Shown here: in pieces, positions 1-6,173 of the stretch
How the letters are laid out: each line of letters begins with the position of its first letter
How positions within the stretch are numbered: position 1 is the first letter of the stretch
Assembly (NCBI GenBank): GCA_900545455.1
Contig: UQZF01000135.1
Coordinates: 1 to 7,780, forward strand
Direction of reading: 5' to 3'
DNA from: an uncultured Eubacteriales bacterium
GTDB lineage: Bacteria > Bacillota > Clostridia > Lachnospirales > Lachnospiraceae
Length of the DNA stretch: 7,780 bases
Notes under the pieces: model-generated
Database searches by the model: none
What the model saw: the letters and a program-made list of their open reading frames with translations, nothing else
What the model was told of the DNA's origin: nothing
Program-made: the position numbers and the translations under genes

Positions 1-378
1 AAGCTCCCTTGATACAAGAAAGTTTCCGGCACGTTGTGTAAGCTGGGCAAAGTTGACGGCATAATCCGAGTTGCCTTCATTGTAGGCATAGATGGATGAT
101 TCGGAACCCATGAAGCCGATCTGGGCTTCGCCGGATATGAGCGCGGTCATAACCTTGTCAGCTCCGAAGCCGGTCACGAGATTGAGTTCAATGCCTTCAT
201 CTTCAAAATAGCCCTGCTCGATGGCGACATACTGCGGTGCGTAGAAGATTGAGTGCGCCACCTCATTCAGTGTGACCTTGGTGAGCCCGCTGCCTGCATT
301 TTTACAACCTCCCAATGTTCCGATGCACAGGGCACATACAATGATAACTGATAAAAAAACTGACAATTTCTTTTTCAA
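1..378 (-). CDS. ABC transporter substrate-binding lipoprotein, NMT1/THI5- or SsuA-like (partial)
   Basis: This is the N-terminal 126 codons of a periplasmic-binding-type protein; the C-terminal part lies beyond the left edge. A TTG start at 378 is chosen because a GGAGG ribosome binding site (384-388) sits 5 nt upstream and the next residues form a lipoprotein signal peptide: a Lys-rich start (KKK at 2-4), a hydrophobic stretch (about 5-23) and the lipobox LGGC with the lipidated Cys at residue 25. The mature part contains VAHSIFYAPQYVAIEQGYF and, further on, a GEAQIGFMGSE stretch. These are the usual opening of NMT1/THI5-like and SsuA-like binding proteins, which deliver thiamine pyrimidine precursors, sulfonates or similar small molecules to an ABC importer at the outer face of the membrane. 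The substrate cannot be told from this fragment, and the permease and ATPase genes are not in view; they may follow downstream on this strand. The family call is firm, the ligand open. Confidence 0.9.
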   Translation of the reverse strand, partial: MKKKLSVFLSVIIVCALCIGTLGGCKNAGSGLTKVTLNEVAHSIFYAPQYVAIEQGYFEDEGIELNLVTGFGADKVMTALISGEAQIGFMGSESSIYAYNEGNSDYAVNFAQLTQRAGNFLVSREL

Positions 379-425
379 TTGAACCTCCGGTTATATATTT
401 GTTCGCCGTGTTGACGTCTGGTAAT

Positions 426-431
426 ATTATA
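426..431 (-). promoter_or_regulatory. Candidate -10 box for the substrate-binding protein gene
   Basis: On the minus strand the bases read TATAAT, a consensus -10 hexamer, giving a leader of about 40 nt before the TTG start at 378. No good -35 hexamer lies 16-18 bp upstream (the bases there read about ACACCT), so the site may need an activator or may be fortuitous. Confidence 0.35.
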
Positions 432-475
432 TGGGTGAACTTAAAAAAGGTGTGGGGAGAAAAATATAAATCTGC

Positions 476-504
476 TTGCGGATAAGATGTTTTTAATGTA
501 ATAT
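476..504 (+). promoter_or_regulatory. Weak candidate promoter for the HAD phosphatase gene
   Basis: TTGCGG at 476-481 and TAATAT at 499-504 are separated by 17 bp. Each hexamer matches consensus only partly (3 of 6 and 4 of 6). The position fits a leader of about 50 nt that would contain the hairpin at 516-534. The 182-bp gap between the two divergent starts (379-560) holds nothing else I can recognise. Confidence 0.3.
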
Positions 505-515
505 GTAGCAGTTGG

Positions 516-534
516 TGCCCGTGAGAGCCGGGCA
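516..534 (+). promoter_or_regulatory. 5' leader hairpin upstream of the HAD gene
   Basis: TGCCCG (516-521) and CGGGCA (529-534) form a perfect 6-bp stem with a 7-nt loop. It lies about 15 nt upstream of the ribosome binding site and has no following T-run, so it is not a terminator. It may stabilise the 5' end of the mRNA. A similar hairpin precedes yerC. Confidence 0.4.
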
Positions 535-560
535 GATTGTGCATTCGATAAGGAGGAAGT

Positions 561-1367
561 ATGGCATATAAAGTATTGGCACTTGATATAGATGGAACAC
601 TTACGGATTCTGCGAAGAGGATAACCGACAGAACCAAAGAGGCTGTGCTTGCGGCTGCAAAAAAAGGAGTAAAAATTGTGATAGCGTCCGGCAGGCCGGT
701 TCAGGGTATAAGGGCCTTTGCGGAGGAGCTAAAGCTTAAAGAGAATGACGGATATATACTTTCATTTAACGGTGGAAGGCTTATTTCATGCAGGACGGGA
801 GAGATTATTCATGACATGAAGCTGCCGCTCGAATATCTGCCGGAGATATATGCGCTTTCAAAGGAATACGGGGTTAATCTTATGTCGTATGAGGGGGATG
901 ACCTTATAACAGAGATGCCTGACGATGAGTTCCTTGAGATAGAGGCGAGAATTAACGGCCTCGGTATTAAAAAGGTTGACAATCTTGTAAAGCATATTAA
1001 TTTTCCGATAAATAAATGTCTTATGCTCGGTGAGGGCAATTATCTTGCACAGGTTGAGAAGAAGGTTCATGCTGCACTGTGCGACAGAATGGATGTATAT
1101 CGTTCAGAACCGTATTTCCTTGAGATTCTTCCGAAGGGAGTGGATAAGGCAAAGGCGCTTGAAAAGCTTCTGGGAACACTTGACTTTAAGAGAGAAGAAC
1201 TTATGGCATGCGGAGACGGGTTTAACGATCTCACAATGATTGAGTATGCGGGACTTGGCGTGGCAATGGAAAATGCAAGGGATGAGGTTAAGAAGCGTGC
1301 GGATTATGTCACTTGTTCCAATGATGAGGACGGAGTGGCAGCGGCTGTTGAAAAGTTTATTTTATAA
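561..1367 (+). CDS. Cof-type HAD-superfamily (IIB) sugar-phosphate/metabolite phosphatase
   Basis: The 268-residue protein is a cytosolic Mg-dependent phosphatase of the Cof/YidA group, which removes phosphate from sugar phosphates and other small metabolites. All four HAD motifs are visible: motif I DIDGT at 9-13 (nucleophile D9, acid/base D11), motif II with S43 in ASGRP, motif III with K196 in VDKAKAL, and motif IV GDGFND at 218-223. The stretch between motifs II and III is the large type-IIB cap that sets substrate choice. Length is normal for the family (about 260-290). The ATG at 561 follows a textbook AAGGAGGA site (550-557). Its true substrate cannot be read from sequence. No clear terminator follows it, so some transcripts may run into yerC 151 bp downstream. 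Confidence 0.93.
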   Translation: MAYKVLALDIDGTLTDSAKRITDRTKEAVLAAAKKGVKIVIASGRPVQGIRAFAEELKLKENDGYILSFNGGRLISCRTGEIIHDMKLPLEYLPEIYALSKEYGVNLMSYEGDDLITEMPDDEFLEIEARINGLGIKKVDNLVKHINFPINKCLMLGEGNYLAQVEKKVHAALCDRMDVYRSEPYFLEILPKGVDKAKALEKLLGTLDFKREELMACGDGFNDLTMIEYAGLGVAMENARDEVKKRADYVTCSNDEDGVAAAVEKFIL

Positions 1368-1399
1368 ATTTTCCGCATGTCAATTTGTTAAAATTTTAG

Positions 1400-1428
1400 T
1401 GGACTTTATGACTTCATTGTGTTAAAAT
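1400..1428 (+). promoter_or_regulatory. Candidate extended -10 promoter for yerC
   Basis: TGGACT (1400-1405, 4 of 6 matches to the -35) and TAAAAT (1423-1428, 5 of 6 to the -10) are 17 bp apart, with the TGn extension at 1420-1422. The start of transcription would be near 1435. The nonamer TGTTAAAAT also occurs at 1386-1394, 34 bp upstream, so a second start or a paired binding site is possible. Confidence 0.5.
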
Positions 1429-1473
1429 GCTGTTGTGTCATTGAGATACCGCTTTATTTCATGCAAATAATAG

Positions 1474-1496
1474 TGCCGTCTTTGAGGGAAACGGCA
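1474..1496 (+). promoter_or_regulatory. 5' leader hairpin upstream of yerC
   Basis: TGCCGT (1474-1479) pairs with ACGGCA (1491-1496) across an 11-nt loop, 10 nt before the ribosome binding site. Only ATTTAG follows, so termination is unlikely, although it could act as a weak terminator for the HAD transcript. Position and sequence resemble the hairpin at 516-534. Confidence 0.35.
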
Positions 1497-1518
1497 TTTA
1501 GAAAAGAAGGAGTAAGAT

Positions 1519-1821
1519 ATGGGTAAGAATTTAAAATCTGATGCAGTGGATCATCTTTTTGAAGCGATTATGACGTTGCAGAATATGGACGAGTATTATG
1601 CTTTCTTCGAGGATGTGTGTACGGTCAATGAGCTTTTGTCACTTTCTCAGCGCTATGAGGTTGCGAGAATGTTGAGACAGCGCAAGACTTATCTGGACAT
1701 TGCAGAGAAGACGGGAGCATCGACAGCGACAATAAGCCGTGTCAATCGTTCGCTCAACTACGGCAACGATGCCTACGATATGGTTTTTGAGAGACTCAAT
1801 ATCAAGGATGAAGAGCAGTAA
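1519..1821 (+). CDS. yerC: YerC/YecD-type TrpR-like DNA-binding regulator
   Basis: A 100-residue, all-helical protein of the YerC/YecD family, which belongs to the TrpR superfamily. The N-terminal helices (about 6-50) carry the family pattern DHLFEAI...EYYAFFEDVCT and would form the dimer core. The helix-turn-helix spans about residues 57-77, with the recognition helix around GASTATISRVNR. Length is the full family length. The ATG at 1519 follows AAGGAG (1507-1512). As a TrpR relative it should bind DNA as a dimer; I see no sign that it senses tryptophan, and no trp genes are nearby. In Bacillus subtilis yerC lies just upstream of pcrB-pcrA, and here pcrA is also nearby, with two genes between. 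The family is near certain; targets and ligand are unknown. Confidence 0.93.
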   Translation: MGKNLKSDAVDHLFEAIMTLQNMDEYYAFFEDVCTVNELLSLSQRYEVARMLRQRKTYLDIAEKTGASTATISRVNRSLNYGNDAYDMVFERLNIKDEEQ

Positions 1822-1831
1822 AAGATATACA

Positions 1832-1881
1832 AAAATACACCTCGGTGCCGTATCGGAATGAGTGGCACTGAGGTGTATTTT
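1832..1881. terminator. Bidirectional intrinsic terminator between yerC and the DUF1836 gene
   Basis: AAAATACACCTCGGTGCC (1832-1849) pairs with 1864-1881 over 18 bp, with one G-U pair and a 14-nt loop. Each strand ends the stem in a run of four to five T. It starts 10 nt after the yerC stop and ends 1 nt from the stop of the converging minus-strand gene, so it can serve both. Confidence 0.92.
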
Positions 1882-1882
1882 G

Positions 1883-2530
1883 CTATGAGTCCTTATTGTC
1901 TTTGTCTTTTACATTCTTTGCGTCGGACTTATCTGCGTTCTTGCTGTTAAATTCATCGATGATGTTCTCGACCATCTCTTTTTTCATGTACATGTCAAAA
2001 CACAGATAGCATATAAAAGAGAAAGTCTGAAGATATTCTCTTTCCTCATCATTCTCAACATCCGTAAAGCTGTTGTCGGCCTTCCTGTACATGTTGATAA
2101 TGTCCTTCGTTATCTGCGGGAGCCTGTCGCGCTCCGATTGGTATATCTCCTTGTAGATGTGCTCGAGCGATATGCTGCCCTTGCCGTCGAAGAAGCGGTC
2201 GGTGAGCGGTCCTAATATCGCCTGTATGTCGCTTATTGACATGAGCGTCTTGAAGTAGTATATGAACATGAGCGTTATCATGTGGTCGTGCGAATACTTC
2301 TTCTTGACCGGAGGTGGGAGAAGGTTGTTCTTCGCGTAGTTGTTGATCATGGTCTTGGTGAGAATCTTGTCCTCTTCGTTTCTCTTGGTGGACTCAAGAT
2401 GTGAATCCATGAAAGTTGTGACCTGATCCATGTACAAATCTATATTCGGAATCTCGCCCGGACGTATATAGTCAAGCTTGGCGAGCTTGTGAAGCATGTC
2501 TGCCAAAAATTCGGAACGTTCCTGTGACAT
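1883..2530 (-). CDS. DUF1836 family protein, probable MerR-like DNA-binding regulator
   Basis: A 215-residue soluble protein of the DUF1836 family, known mainly from Firmicutes and of unproven function. Residues 57-79 (LTKTMINNYAKNNLLPPPVK onward) look like the winged-helix recognition part of MerR-type regulators, where a tyrosine and a GL-x-P turn follow the first helix. The segment about 84-110, ending SISDIQAIL, resembles the next MerR helices. The tail after about 195 is rich in Lys, Asp and Asn and probably disordered. I start at ATG 2530, not at the upstream in-frame ATG 2587: AGAGG lies 7 nt before 2530, and a consensus TATAAT (2576-2581) falls inside the extra 19 codons. The gene is divergent from pspA across 174 bp, which suggests, but does not show, that it controls pspA or itself. 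Confidence 0.85.
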   Translation of the reverse strand: MSQERSEFLADMLHKLAKLDYIRPGEIPNIDLYMDQVTTFMDSHLESTKRNEEDKILTKTMINNYAKNNLLPPPVKKKYSHDHMITLMFIYYFKTLMSISDIQAILGPLTDRFFDGKGSISLEHIYKEIYQSERDRLPQITKDIINMYRKADNSFTDVENDEEREYLQTFSFICYLCFDMYMKKEMVENIIDEFNSKNADKSDAKNVKDKDNKDS

Positions 2531-2575
2531 GTCGTGACCTCTTTTCTGTATGACGTAGTTTTTAAGTCTAGATAC

Positions 2576-2604
2576 ATTATAAAACAAATATGCTGATAAA
2601 ACAA
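2576..2604 (-). promoter_or_regulatory. Promoter for the DUF1836 gene
   Basis: On the minus strand TTGTTT (2604-2599) and a consensus TATAAT (2581-2576) are 17 bp apart. Transcription would begin near 2569, giving a leader of about 40 nt. This rules out the upstream ATG at 2587, which lies ahead of the transcription start. A separate TTGACA (2618-2613, minus strand) has no matching -10 at proper distance. Confidence 0.55.
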
Positions 2605-2636
2605 GAAAAAGATGTCAAACTGCCACAATAAATATC

Positions 2637-2663
2637 GTGACTTTTGGAGAGCTTTGTGATAAT
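2637..2663 (+). promoter_or_regulatory. Candidate extended -10 promoter for pspA
   Basis: GATAAT at 2658-2663 has the TGn extension (2655-2657) and matches the -10 consensus at 5 of 6. The best -35 is GTGACT (2637-2642) at a short 15-bp spacing. Transcription would begin near 2670, right at the left arm of the AT palindrome. Confidence 0.45.
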
Positions 2664-2670
2664 ATGAACT

Positions 2671-2687
2671 TATATATTCAATATATA
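2671..2687. promoter_or_regulatory. Perfect AT palindrome, candidate operator in the pspA leader
   Basis: TATATATTCAATATATA is an exact inverted repeat of 8-bp arms around one C. It lies at or just after the likely pspA transcription start and 4 nt before its GGGAGG ribosome binding site. Its place suits a repressor operator. As RNA it is too AU-rich to form a stable hairpin, which favours a protein-binding role on DNA. In an AT-rich spacer chance is also possible. Confidence 0.4.
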
Positions 2688-2704
2688 GTCTGGGAGGAAT
2701 AAAA

Positions 2705-3385
2705 ATGGGTATTATTTCAAGATTTAAGGACATTATGGCGGCTAACATCAATGCACTTCTTGATAAGGCTGAGGATCCGGAGAAGATGATTGACCAGTAT
2801 CTACGCAATTTAGAGAGCGACCTTGCCAAGGTTAAGCAGGAGACGGCTTCAGTTATGGCAGAGGAGACGAAGACAAAGAGACAGTTAGATGAGTGTACCG
2901 AGGAGATTGCCAAGATGCAGGCTTATGCCGAGAAGGCTGTTCTTGCAGGCAACGACGAGGATGCTAAGAAGTTCCTCATGAAGAAGAAGGATCTTGTTGT
3001 TAAGCAGGCTTCTCTTCAGGAGACCTATAAGCTGGCAGCCGATAATGCTGCTAAGATGCGTCAGATGCATGACAAGCTTGTGTCGGATATCAGTCAGCTC
3101 GACGCAAGAAGAGATGCTCTCAAGGCTAAGATTGCGGTTGCAAAGACACAGGAGACAATCAATAAGATTGGTTCGAGTGTAAGCGGTGCTGCCGACAGCC
3201 TTTCGGCATTCGATAAGCTCGAGGCTAAGGTTAACCGTAAGCTTGACGAGGCTAATGCGATGGCTGAACTCAACAACAGCGGTGTCAACGAGGTTAATGA
3301 TCTTGAGCGCAAGTACGGTGCTTATACAACATCTGAGGTTGACGATGAACTCGCAGCTCTCAAGGCTAAGGTTGGTCAGAATTAA
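2705..3385 (+). CDS. pspA: PspA/IM30 family envelope-stress protein
   Basis: A 226-residue member of the PspA/IM30/Vipp1 family, bacterial relatives of ESCRT-III that coat and stabilise the inner face of the cytoplasmic membrane under stress. The first 22 residues (MGIISRFKDIMAANINALLD) match the family's N-terminal amphipathic membrane-binding helix, and DPEKMIDQYLR at about 24-34 is a family hallmark. From there to about 155 the protein is a charged alpha-helical hairpin coiled coil. A Gly/Ser/Ala-rich break at about 155-167 is followed by further helices to the end. Length is normal. The ATG follows GGGAGG (2692-2697). No pspB, pspC, liaI or vipp partner is adjacent; the neighbour is the divergent DUF1836 gene. 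A terminator follows, so it is probably transcribed alone. Confidence 0.93.
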   Translation: MGIISRFKDIMAANINALLDKAEDPEKMIDQYLRNLESDLAKVKQETASVMAEETKTKRQLDECTEEIAKMQAYAEKAVLAGNDEDAKKFLMKKKDLVVKQASLQETYKLAADNAAKMRQMHDKLVSDISQLDARRDALKAKIAVAKTQETINKIGSSVSGAADSLSAFDKLEAKVNRKLDEANAMAELNNSGVNEVNDLERKYGAYTTSEVDDELAALKAKVGQN

Positions 3386-3405
3386 TTAATTATTTGGTAT
3401 TCAAT

Positions 3406-3453
3406 GAAGCGCCGCATATAACCGGGCTTACGGTTTTGCGGCGTTTCTTTTTT
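3406..3453 (+). terminator. Intrinsic terminator of pspA, abutting the pcrA ribosome binding site
   Basis: GAAGCGCCGCA (3406-3416) pairs with TGCGGCGTTTC (3437-3447) over 11 bp with one G-U pair. Inside the loop ACCG (3421-3424) and CGGT (3431-3434) can form a second stem. Six T residues (3448-3453) follow directly, and the pcrA GGAGG begins at the next base. Confidence 0.9.
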
Positions 3454-3462
3454 GGAGGATAC

Positions 3463-5712
3463 ATGAGTATTTACGATACATTGAATGAACAGCAGAGACA
3501 GGGAGTGCTCACGACGGAAGGTCCCGTACTCTTACTTGCAGGTGCCGGTTCCGGAAAGACGAGAGTGCTGACTCACAGGGTGGCATATCTTATAGAAGAG
3601 AAGAATGTGAATCCATACAATATACTTGCCATCACATTCACCAACAAGGCTGCCGCTGAGATGAGGGAGCGAGTTGACAGACTTGTCGGGATTGATGCCA
3701 ATGGAGCAATGATTATGACGTTTCATGCTACCTGCATAAGAATACTTCGCAGATATATCGAACGCATAGGATACATGAATGGATTTACGATATATGATAC
3801 TGACGACCAGAAGACGATAATGCGTCAGGTATTAAAGAAGCTCGATTTAGACCCGAAGATGTACAAGGACAAGTCGGTACTGTCGCAGATAAGCCATGCC
3901 AAGGATGAACTCATATCGCCTGATGAGTTCGAGCTTGCGGCAGGCAGTGATTACCACAAAAGGAAGATTGCAGAGGCATATCGGGAATATCAGAAGCAGT
4001 TAAAGAGCAACAATGCACTTGATTTTGATGACATAATATGTAAGACGGTTGAACTGTTTGGCTCATGCCCTGAGGTGCTTGATTATTACAGTGAACGCTT
4101 TCGGTATATAATGGTTGATGAGTACCAGGACACTAATACGGCTCAATTTAAGCTTATAAGTCTTCTGGCATCAAGGTTCAGAAATCTGTGTGTTGTCGGA
4201 GATGATGACCAGTCCATATATAAGTTCAGAGGAGCGAACGTGAAAAATATTCTCAACTTTGAGAGTGTATTTCCGGAAGCAGTTGTGATAAAGCTTGAGC
4301 AGAACTACCGCTCAACGCAGAATATTCTTGATGCAGCCAATGCGGTAATTAAGAATAACAGTGAGCGAAAGGCTAAGAGCCTGTGGACGGATGAGGGCGC
4401 CGGAGATAAGATTGCATATAACATATACAATACGGCGTATGAGGAAGCTTATGGCATTGTTTCCGATATAAAAGAGCATGCTGCGGAGAGTGGAGCATAT
4501 AACGATTACGCGGTACTGTACAGAACCAATGCACAGTCGAGAAGCCTTGAGGAAAAATTTATAGAGCTCGGTGTTCCGTACAGAATATACGGTGCAGTCA
4601 ATTTCTATGCCCGCAAGGAGATTAAAGATGTGCTGGCATACTTAAAGACGATAGACAATGCACGCGATGAGGTTGCGGTAAGGAGAATAATCAATGTGCC
4701 TAAGAGGGGAATCGGTCTTACCACACTTGAAAAGGCATCGGTGTTTGCTGAGGATAATGACATAAGCTTGTATGCGGCTGTGGCGAGAGGAAGCGAGATT
4801 CCTTCGCTTTCAAAGGCCGCTGTCGGGAAGCTTGACAATTTCTGTATGCTCATATCGGAGCTTCGTGCTAAGTCGAGGGAGCTCTCGATAAAAGAGTTGA
4901 TTTCGGAGATAATAAATGACGTGAAGTATGAGGAATACTTAGCGGATGATGACGAGCCTGATGAGATAGCCGACCGTATGCAGAATATAAGTGAGCTTAT
5001 CTCGAAGGCGGCAGCCTACGAGGAAGCAGCGGATATGCCTACTCTTTCGGGCTTCTTAGAGGAGGTTGCACTGGTGGCGGATATTGATAATATGGATGAA
5101 AATAACAATATTGTCTCACTTATGACACTGCACAGTGCAAAAGGACTTGAATTTCCGTGCGTGTACCTTGCAGGTATGGAGGATGGAATCTTTCCAAGCT
5201 ATATGGCAATCCAGTCGGATGATAAAAGTGACCTTGAGGAGGAGAGAAGGCTGTGCTATGTCGGCATCACGAGAGCGAGAAAGAGACTTGTGCTCAGCAT
5301 GGCAAGACAGCGCATGATACGTGGCGAGATGATGCTGTGTAAACAGTCGAGATTCATAAATGAGATTCCCAAGGAGCTTCTTCTTGAATCGGGACAGGGA
5401 ATAAGAAAACCGCAGTCATTTTCAAGCGAAGCGGCAGTGCGCTTGGCGGAGAATGCGATGCGTGCGGCACTCCCGTGGAACAGACCTGCCGCCCGGATGT
5501 CTGCAATTAAGAAGGGGGCACCTCAGACTGCGGCGAGTGAGGAGGAGTTAGGTTATACTAAGGGCGACAGGGTGCGTCATATCAAGTTCGGCGAGGGCAC
5601 AGTGACGAATATAGCTTCCGGCGGCAGGGATTTTGAGGTCACTGTGCAGTTCGACACGGCGGGAGTAAAAAAAATGTTTGCCTCTTTTGCAAAACTGGTA
5701 AAAATAGGCTAG
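3463..5712 (+). CDS. pcrA: ATP-dependent DNA helicase PcrA (UvrD/Rep family, superfamily 1A)
   Basis: A 749-residue 3'-to-5' DNA helicase acting in repair, replication restart and removal of transcription-replication conflicts. Motifs in order: Q-motif region LNEQQ (7-11), Walker A GAGSGKT (27-33, K32), Ia TFTNKA (58-63), Walker B DEYQD (219-223), III QSIYKFRG (250-257), IV QNYRST (280-285, arginine R283), V TLHSAKGLEF (555-564) and VI with YVGITRAR (599-606, R604). The C-terminal GYTKGDRV...FGEGTV stretch (697 to end) is the Tudor-like fold through which Gram-positive PcrA contacts RNA polymerase. I start at ATG 3463, since GGAGG (3454-3458) lies 4 nt upstream; the longer in-frame ATG at 3394 would translate the terminator hairpin. 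No pcrB or ligA is adjacent, unlike Bacillus. Nothing appears truncated. Confidence 0.97.
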   Translation: MSIYDTLNEQQRQGVLTTEGPVLLLAGAGSGKTRVLTHRVAYLIEEKNVNPYNILAITFTNKAAAEMRERVDRLVGIDANGAMIMTFHATCIRILRRYIERIGYMNGFTIYDTDDQKTIMRQVLKKLDLDPKMYKDKSVLSQISHAKDELISPDEFELAAGSDYHKRKIAEAYREYQKQLKSNNALDFDDIICKTVELFGSCPEVLDYYSERFRYIMVDEYQDTNTAQFKLISLLASRFRNLCVVGDDDQSIYKFRGANVKNILNFESVFPEAVVIKLEQNYRSTQNILDAANAVIKNNSERKAKSLWTDEGAGDKIAYNIYNTAYEEAYGIVSDIKEHAAESGAYNDYAVLYRTNAQSRSLEEKFIELGVPYRIYGAVNFYARKEIKDVLAYLKTIDNARDEVAVRRIINVPKRGIGLTTLEKASVFAEDNDISLYAAVARGSEIPSLSKAAVGKLDNFCMLISELRAKSRELSIKELISEIINDVKYEEYLADDDEPDEIADRMQNISELISKAAAYEEAADMPTLSGFLEEVALVADIDNMDENNNIVSLMTLHSAKGLEFPCVYLAGMEDGIFPSYMAIQSDDKSDLEEERRLCYVGITRARKRLVLSMARQRMIRGEMMLCKQSRFINEIPKELLLESGQGIRKPQSFSSEAAVRLAENAMRAALPWNRPAARMSAIKKGAPQTAASEEELGYTKGDRVRHIKFGEGTVTNIASGGRDFEVTVQFDTAGVKKMFASFAKLVKIG

Positions 5713-5738
5713 ATATTTTTCATATAATATGCTAAAAT
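5710..5738 (+). promoter_or_regulatory. Candidate promoter for the acidic-tail membrane protein gene
   Basis: TAGATA (5710-5715, 4 of 6) and TAAAAT (5733-5738, 5 of 6) are 17 bp apart, with TGc in front of the -10 (5730-5732). A consensus TATAAT also lies at 5723-5728 but lacks a -35. The -35 begins in the pcrA stop codon. No terminator is visible after pcrA, so read-through is possible as well. Confidence 0.45.
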
Positions 5739-5793
5739 TATATTTAAGTTTACAACTGATGTTAATACTATCAACAGAAAGGAAGTATGTATT

Positions 5794-6105
5794 ATGAATA
5801 AGCTGGAAGAATTACTTGCACAGGCTAAGGGTAAGGACTTAAAAGATCTTAAGGAATTACTTGGCAAGAAGCAGGTTGTTGTTGAAGAGAAGAAAAAGTG
5901 CAATCCGTTGGTATGGATTCTTGCAATTGTCGGATTCGTGGCCGCAGTAGCAGGTATAGCATACGCTGTATACAGATATTTTACACCTGACTATCTTGAG
6001 GATTTTGAGGACGAAGATTTTGATGACGATGACGACTTTGACGATGATGATAACTTCGAGGATGATTTCTTCGAGGAGGAGAAGAAAGAGCCTGAGGATA
6101 AGTAA
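5794..6105 (+). CDS. Uncharacterised single-pass membrane protein with Phe-spaced acidic tail
   Basis: I do not recognise this 103-residue protein. Residues 1-32 are a charged amphipathic segment with two similar stretches, each having a leucine pair (LEELLAQAKGK, LKELLGKK). KKK at 33-35 precedes one hydrophobic helix (about 38-62, starting NPLVWILAIVGF). The positive-inside rule predicts a cytosolic N-terminus and an external tail. The tail (66-103) has 25 Asp/Glu among 38 residues, with Phe at 71, 76, 82, 88, 92 and 93. There is no signal peptidase site. The ATG follows AAAGGAAG (5778-5785) at normal spacing. The gene has its own probable promoter and a terminator after it. The role is unknown; ion binding or contact with basic envelope proteins are only guesses. 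The regular codon bias and clean signals support a real gene. Confidence 0.8.
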   Translation: MNKLEELLAQAKGKDLKDLKELLGKKQVVVEEKKKCNPLVWILAIVGFVAAVAGIAYAVYRYFTPDYLEDFEDEDFDDDDDFDDDDNFEDDFFEEEKKEPEDK

Positions 6106-6145
6106 TATCATTATCCAGGACATCGGAATAATATGAATGAATTGA

Positions 6146-6173
6146 AATAGGAGGGAGTGACTGCCCTCCTATT
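6146..6173 (+). terminator. Intrinsic terminator after the acidic-tail gene
   Basis: AATAGGAGGG (6146-6155) and CCCTCCTATT (6164-6173) form a perfect 10-bp stem with an 8-nt loop, followed by GTTTTG. It lies 40 nt after the stop codon. The left arm also contains a full AGGAGG sequence, which the stem would hide; see the possible leader peptide. Confidence 0.8.

Noticed and set aside
302..637. Minus-strand open frame of 111 codons across the divergent region and the HAD start
   Set aside because: It overlaps both the lipoprotein signal peptide in another frame and the HAD motif I, and has no ribosome binding site or family features.
2531..2587. Longer DUF1836 protein starting at ATG 2587 on the minus strand
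   Set aside because: A consensus TATAAT lies inside the added codons, so transcription probably begins after that ATG, and AGAGG serves the ATG at 2530.
2613..2618. Consensus TTGACA on the minus strand as -35 of the DUF1836 promoter
   Set aside because: It lies 31 bp from the TATAAT, and no -10-like hexamer occurs at 16-18 bp.
3394..3462. Longer PcrA starting at ATG 3394 (23 extra residues)
   Set aside because: The extra codons would translate the pspA terminator hairpin, resemble no PcrA N-terminus, and lack a ribosome binding site, whereas ATG 3463 has GGAGG at 4 nt.
6001..6080. GAT/GAC-rich tract as a DNA tandem repeat or CRISPR-like array
   Set aside because: The repetition follows from Asp codons; there is no constant repeat unit or spacer.
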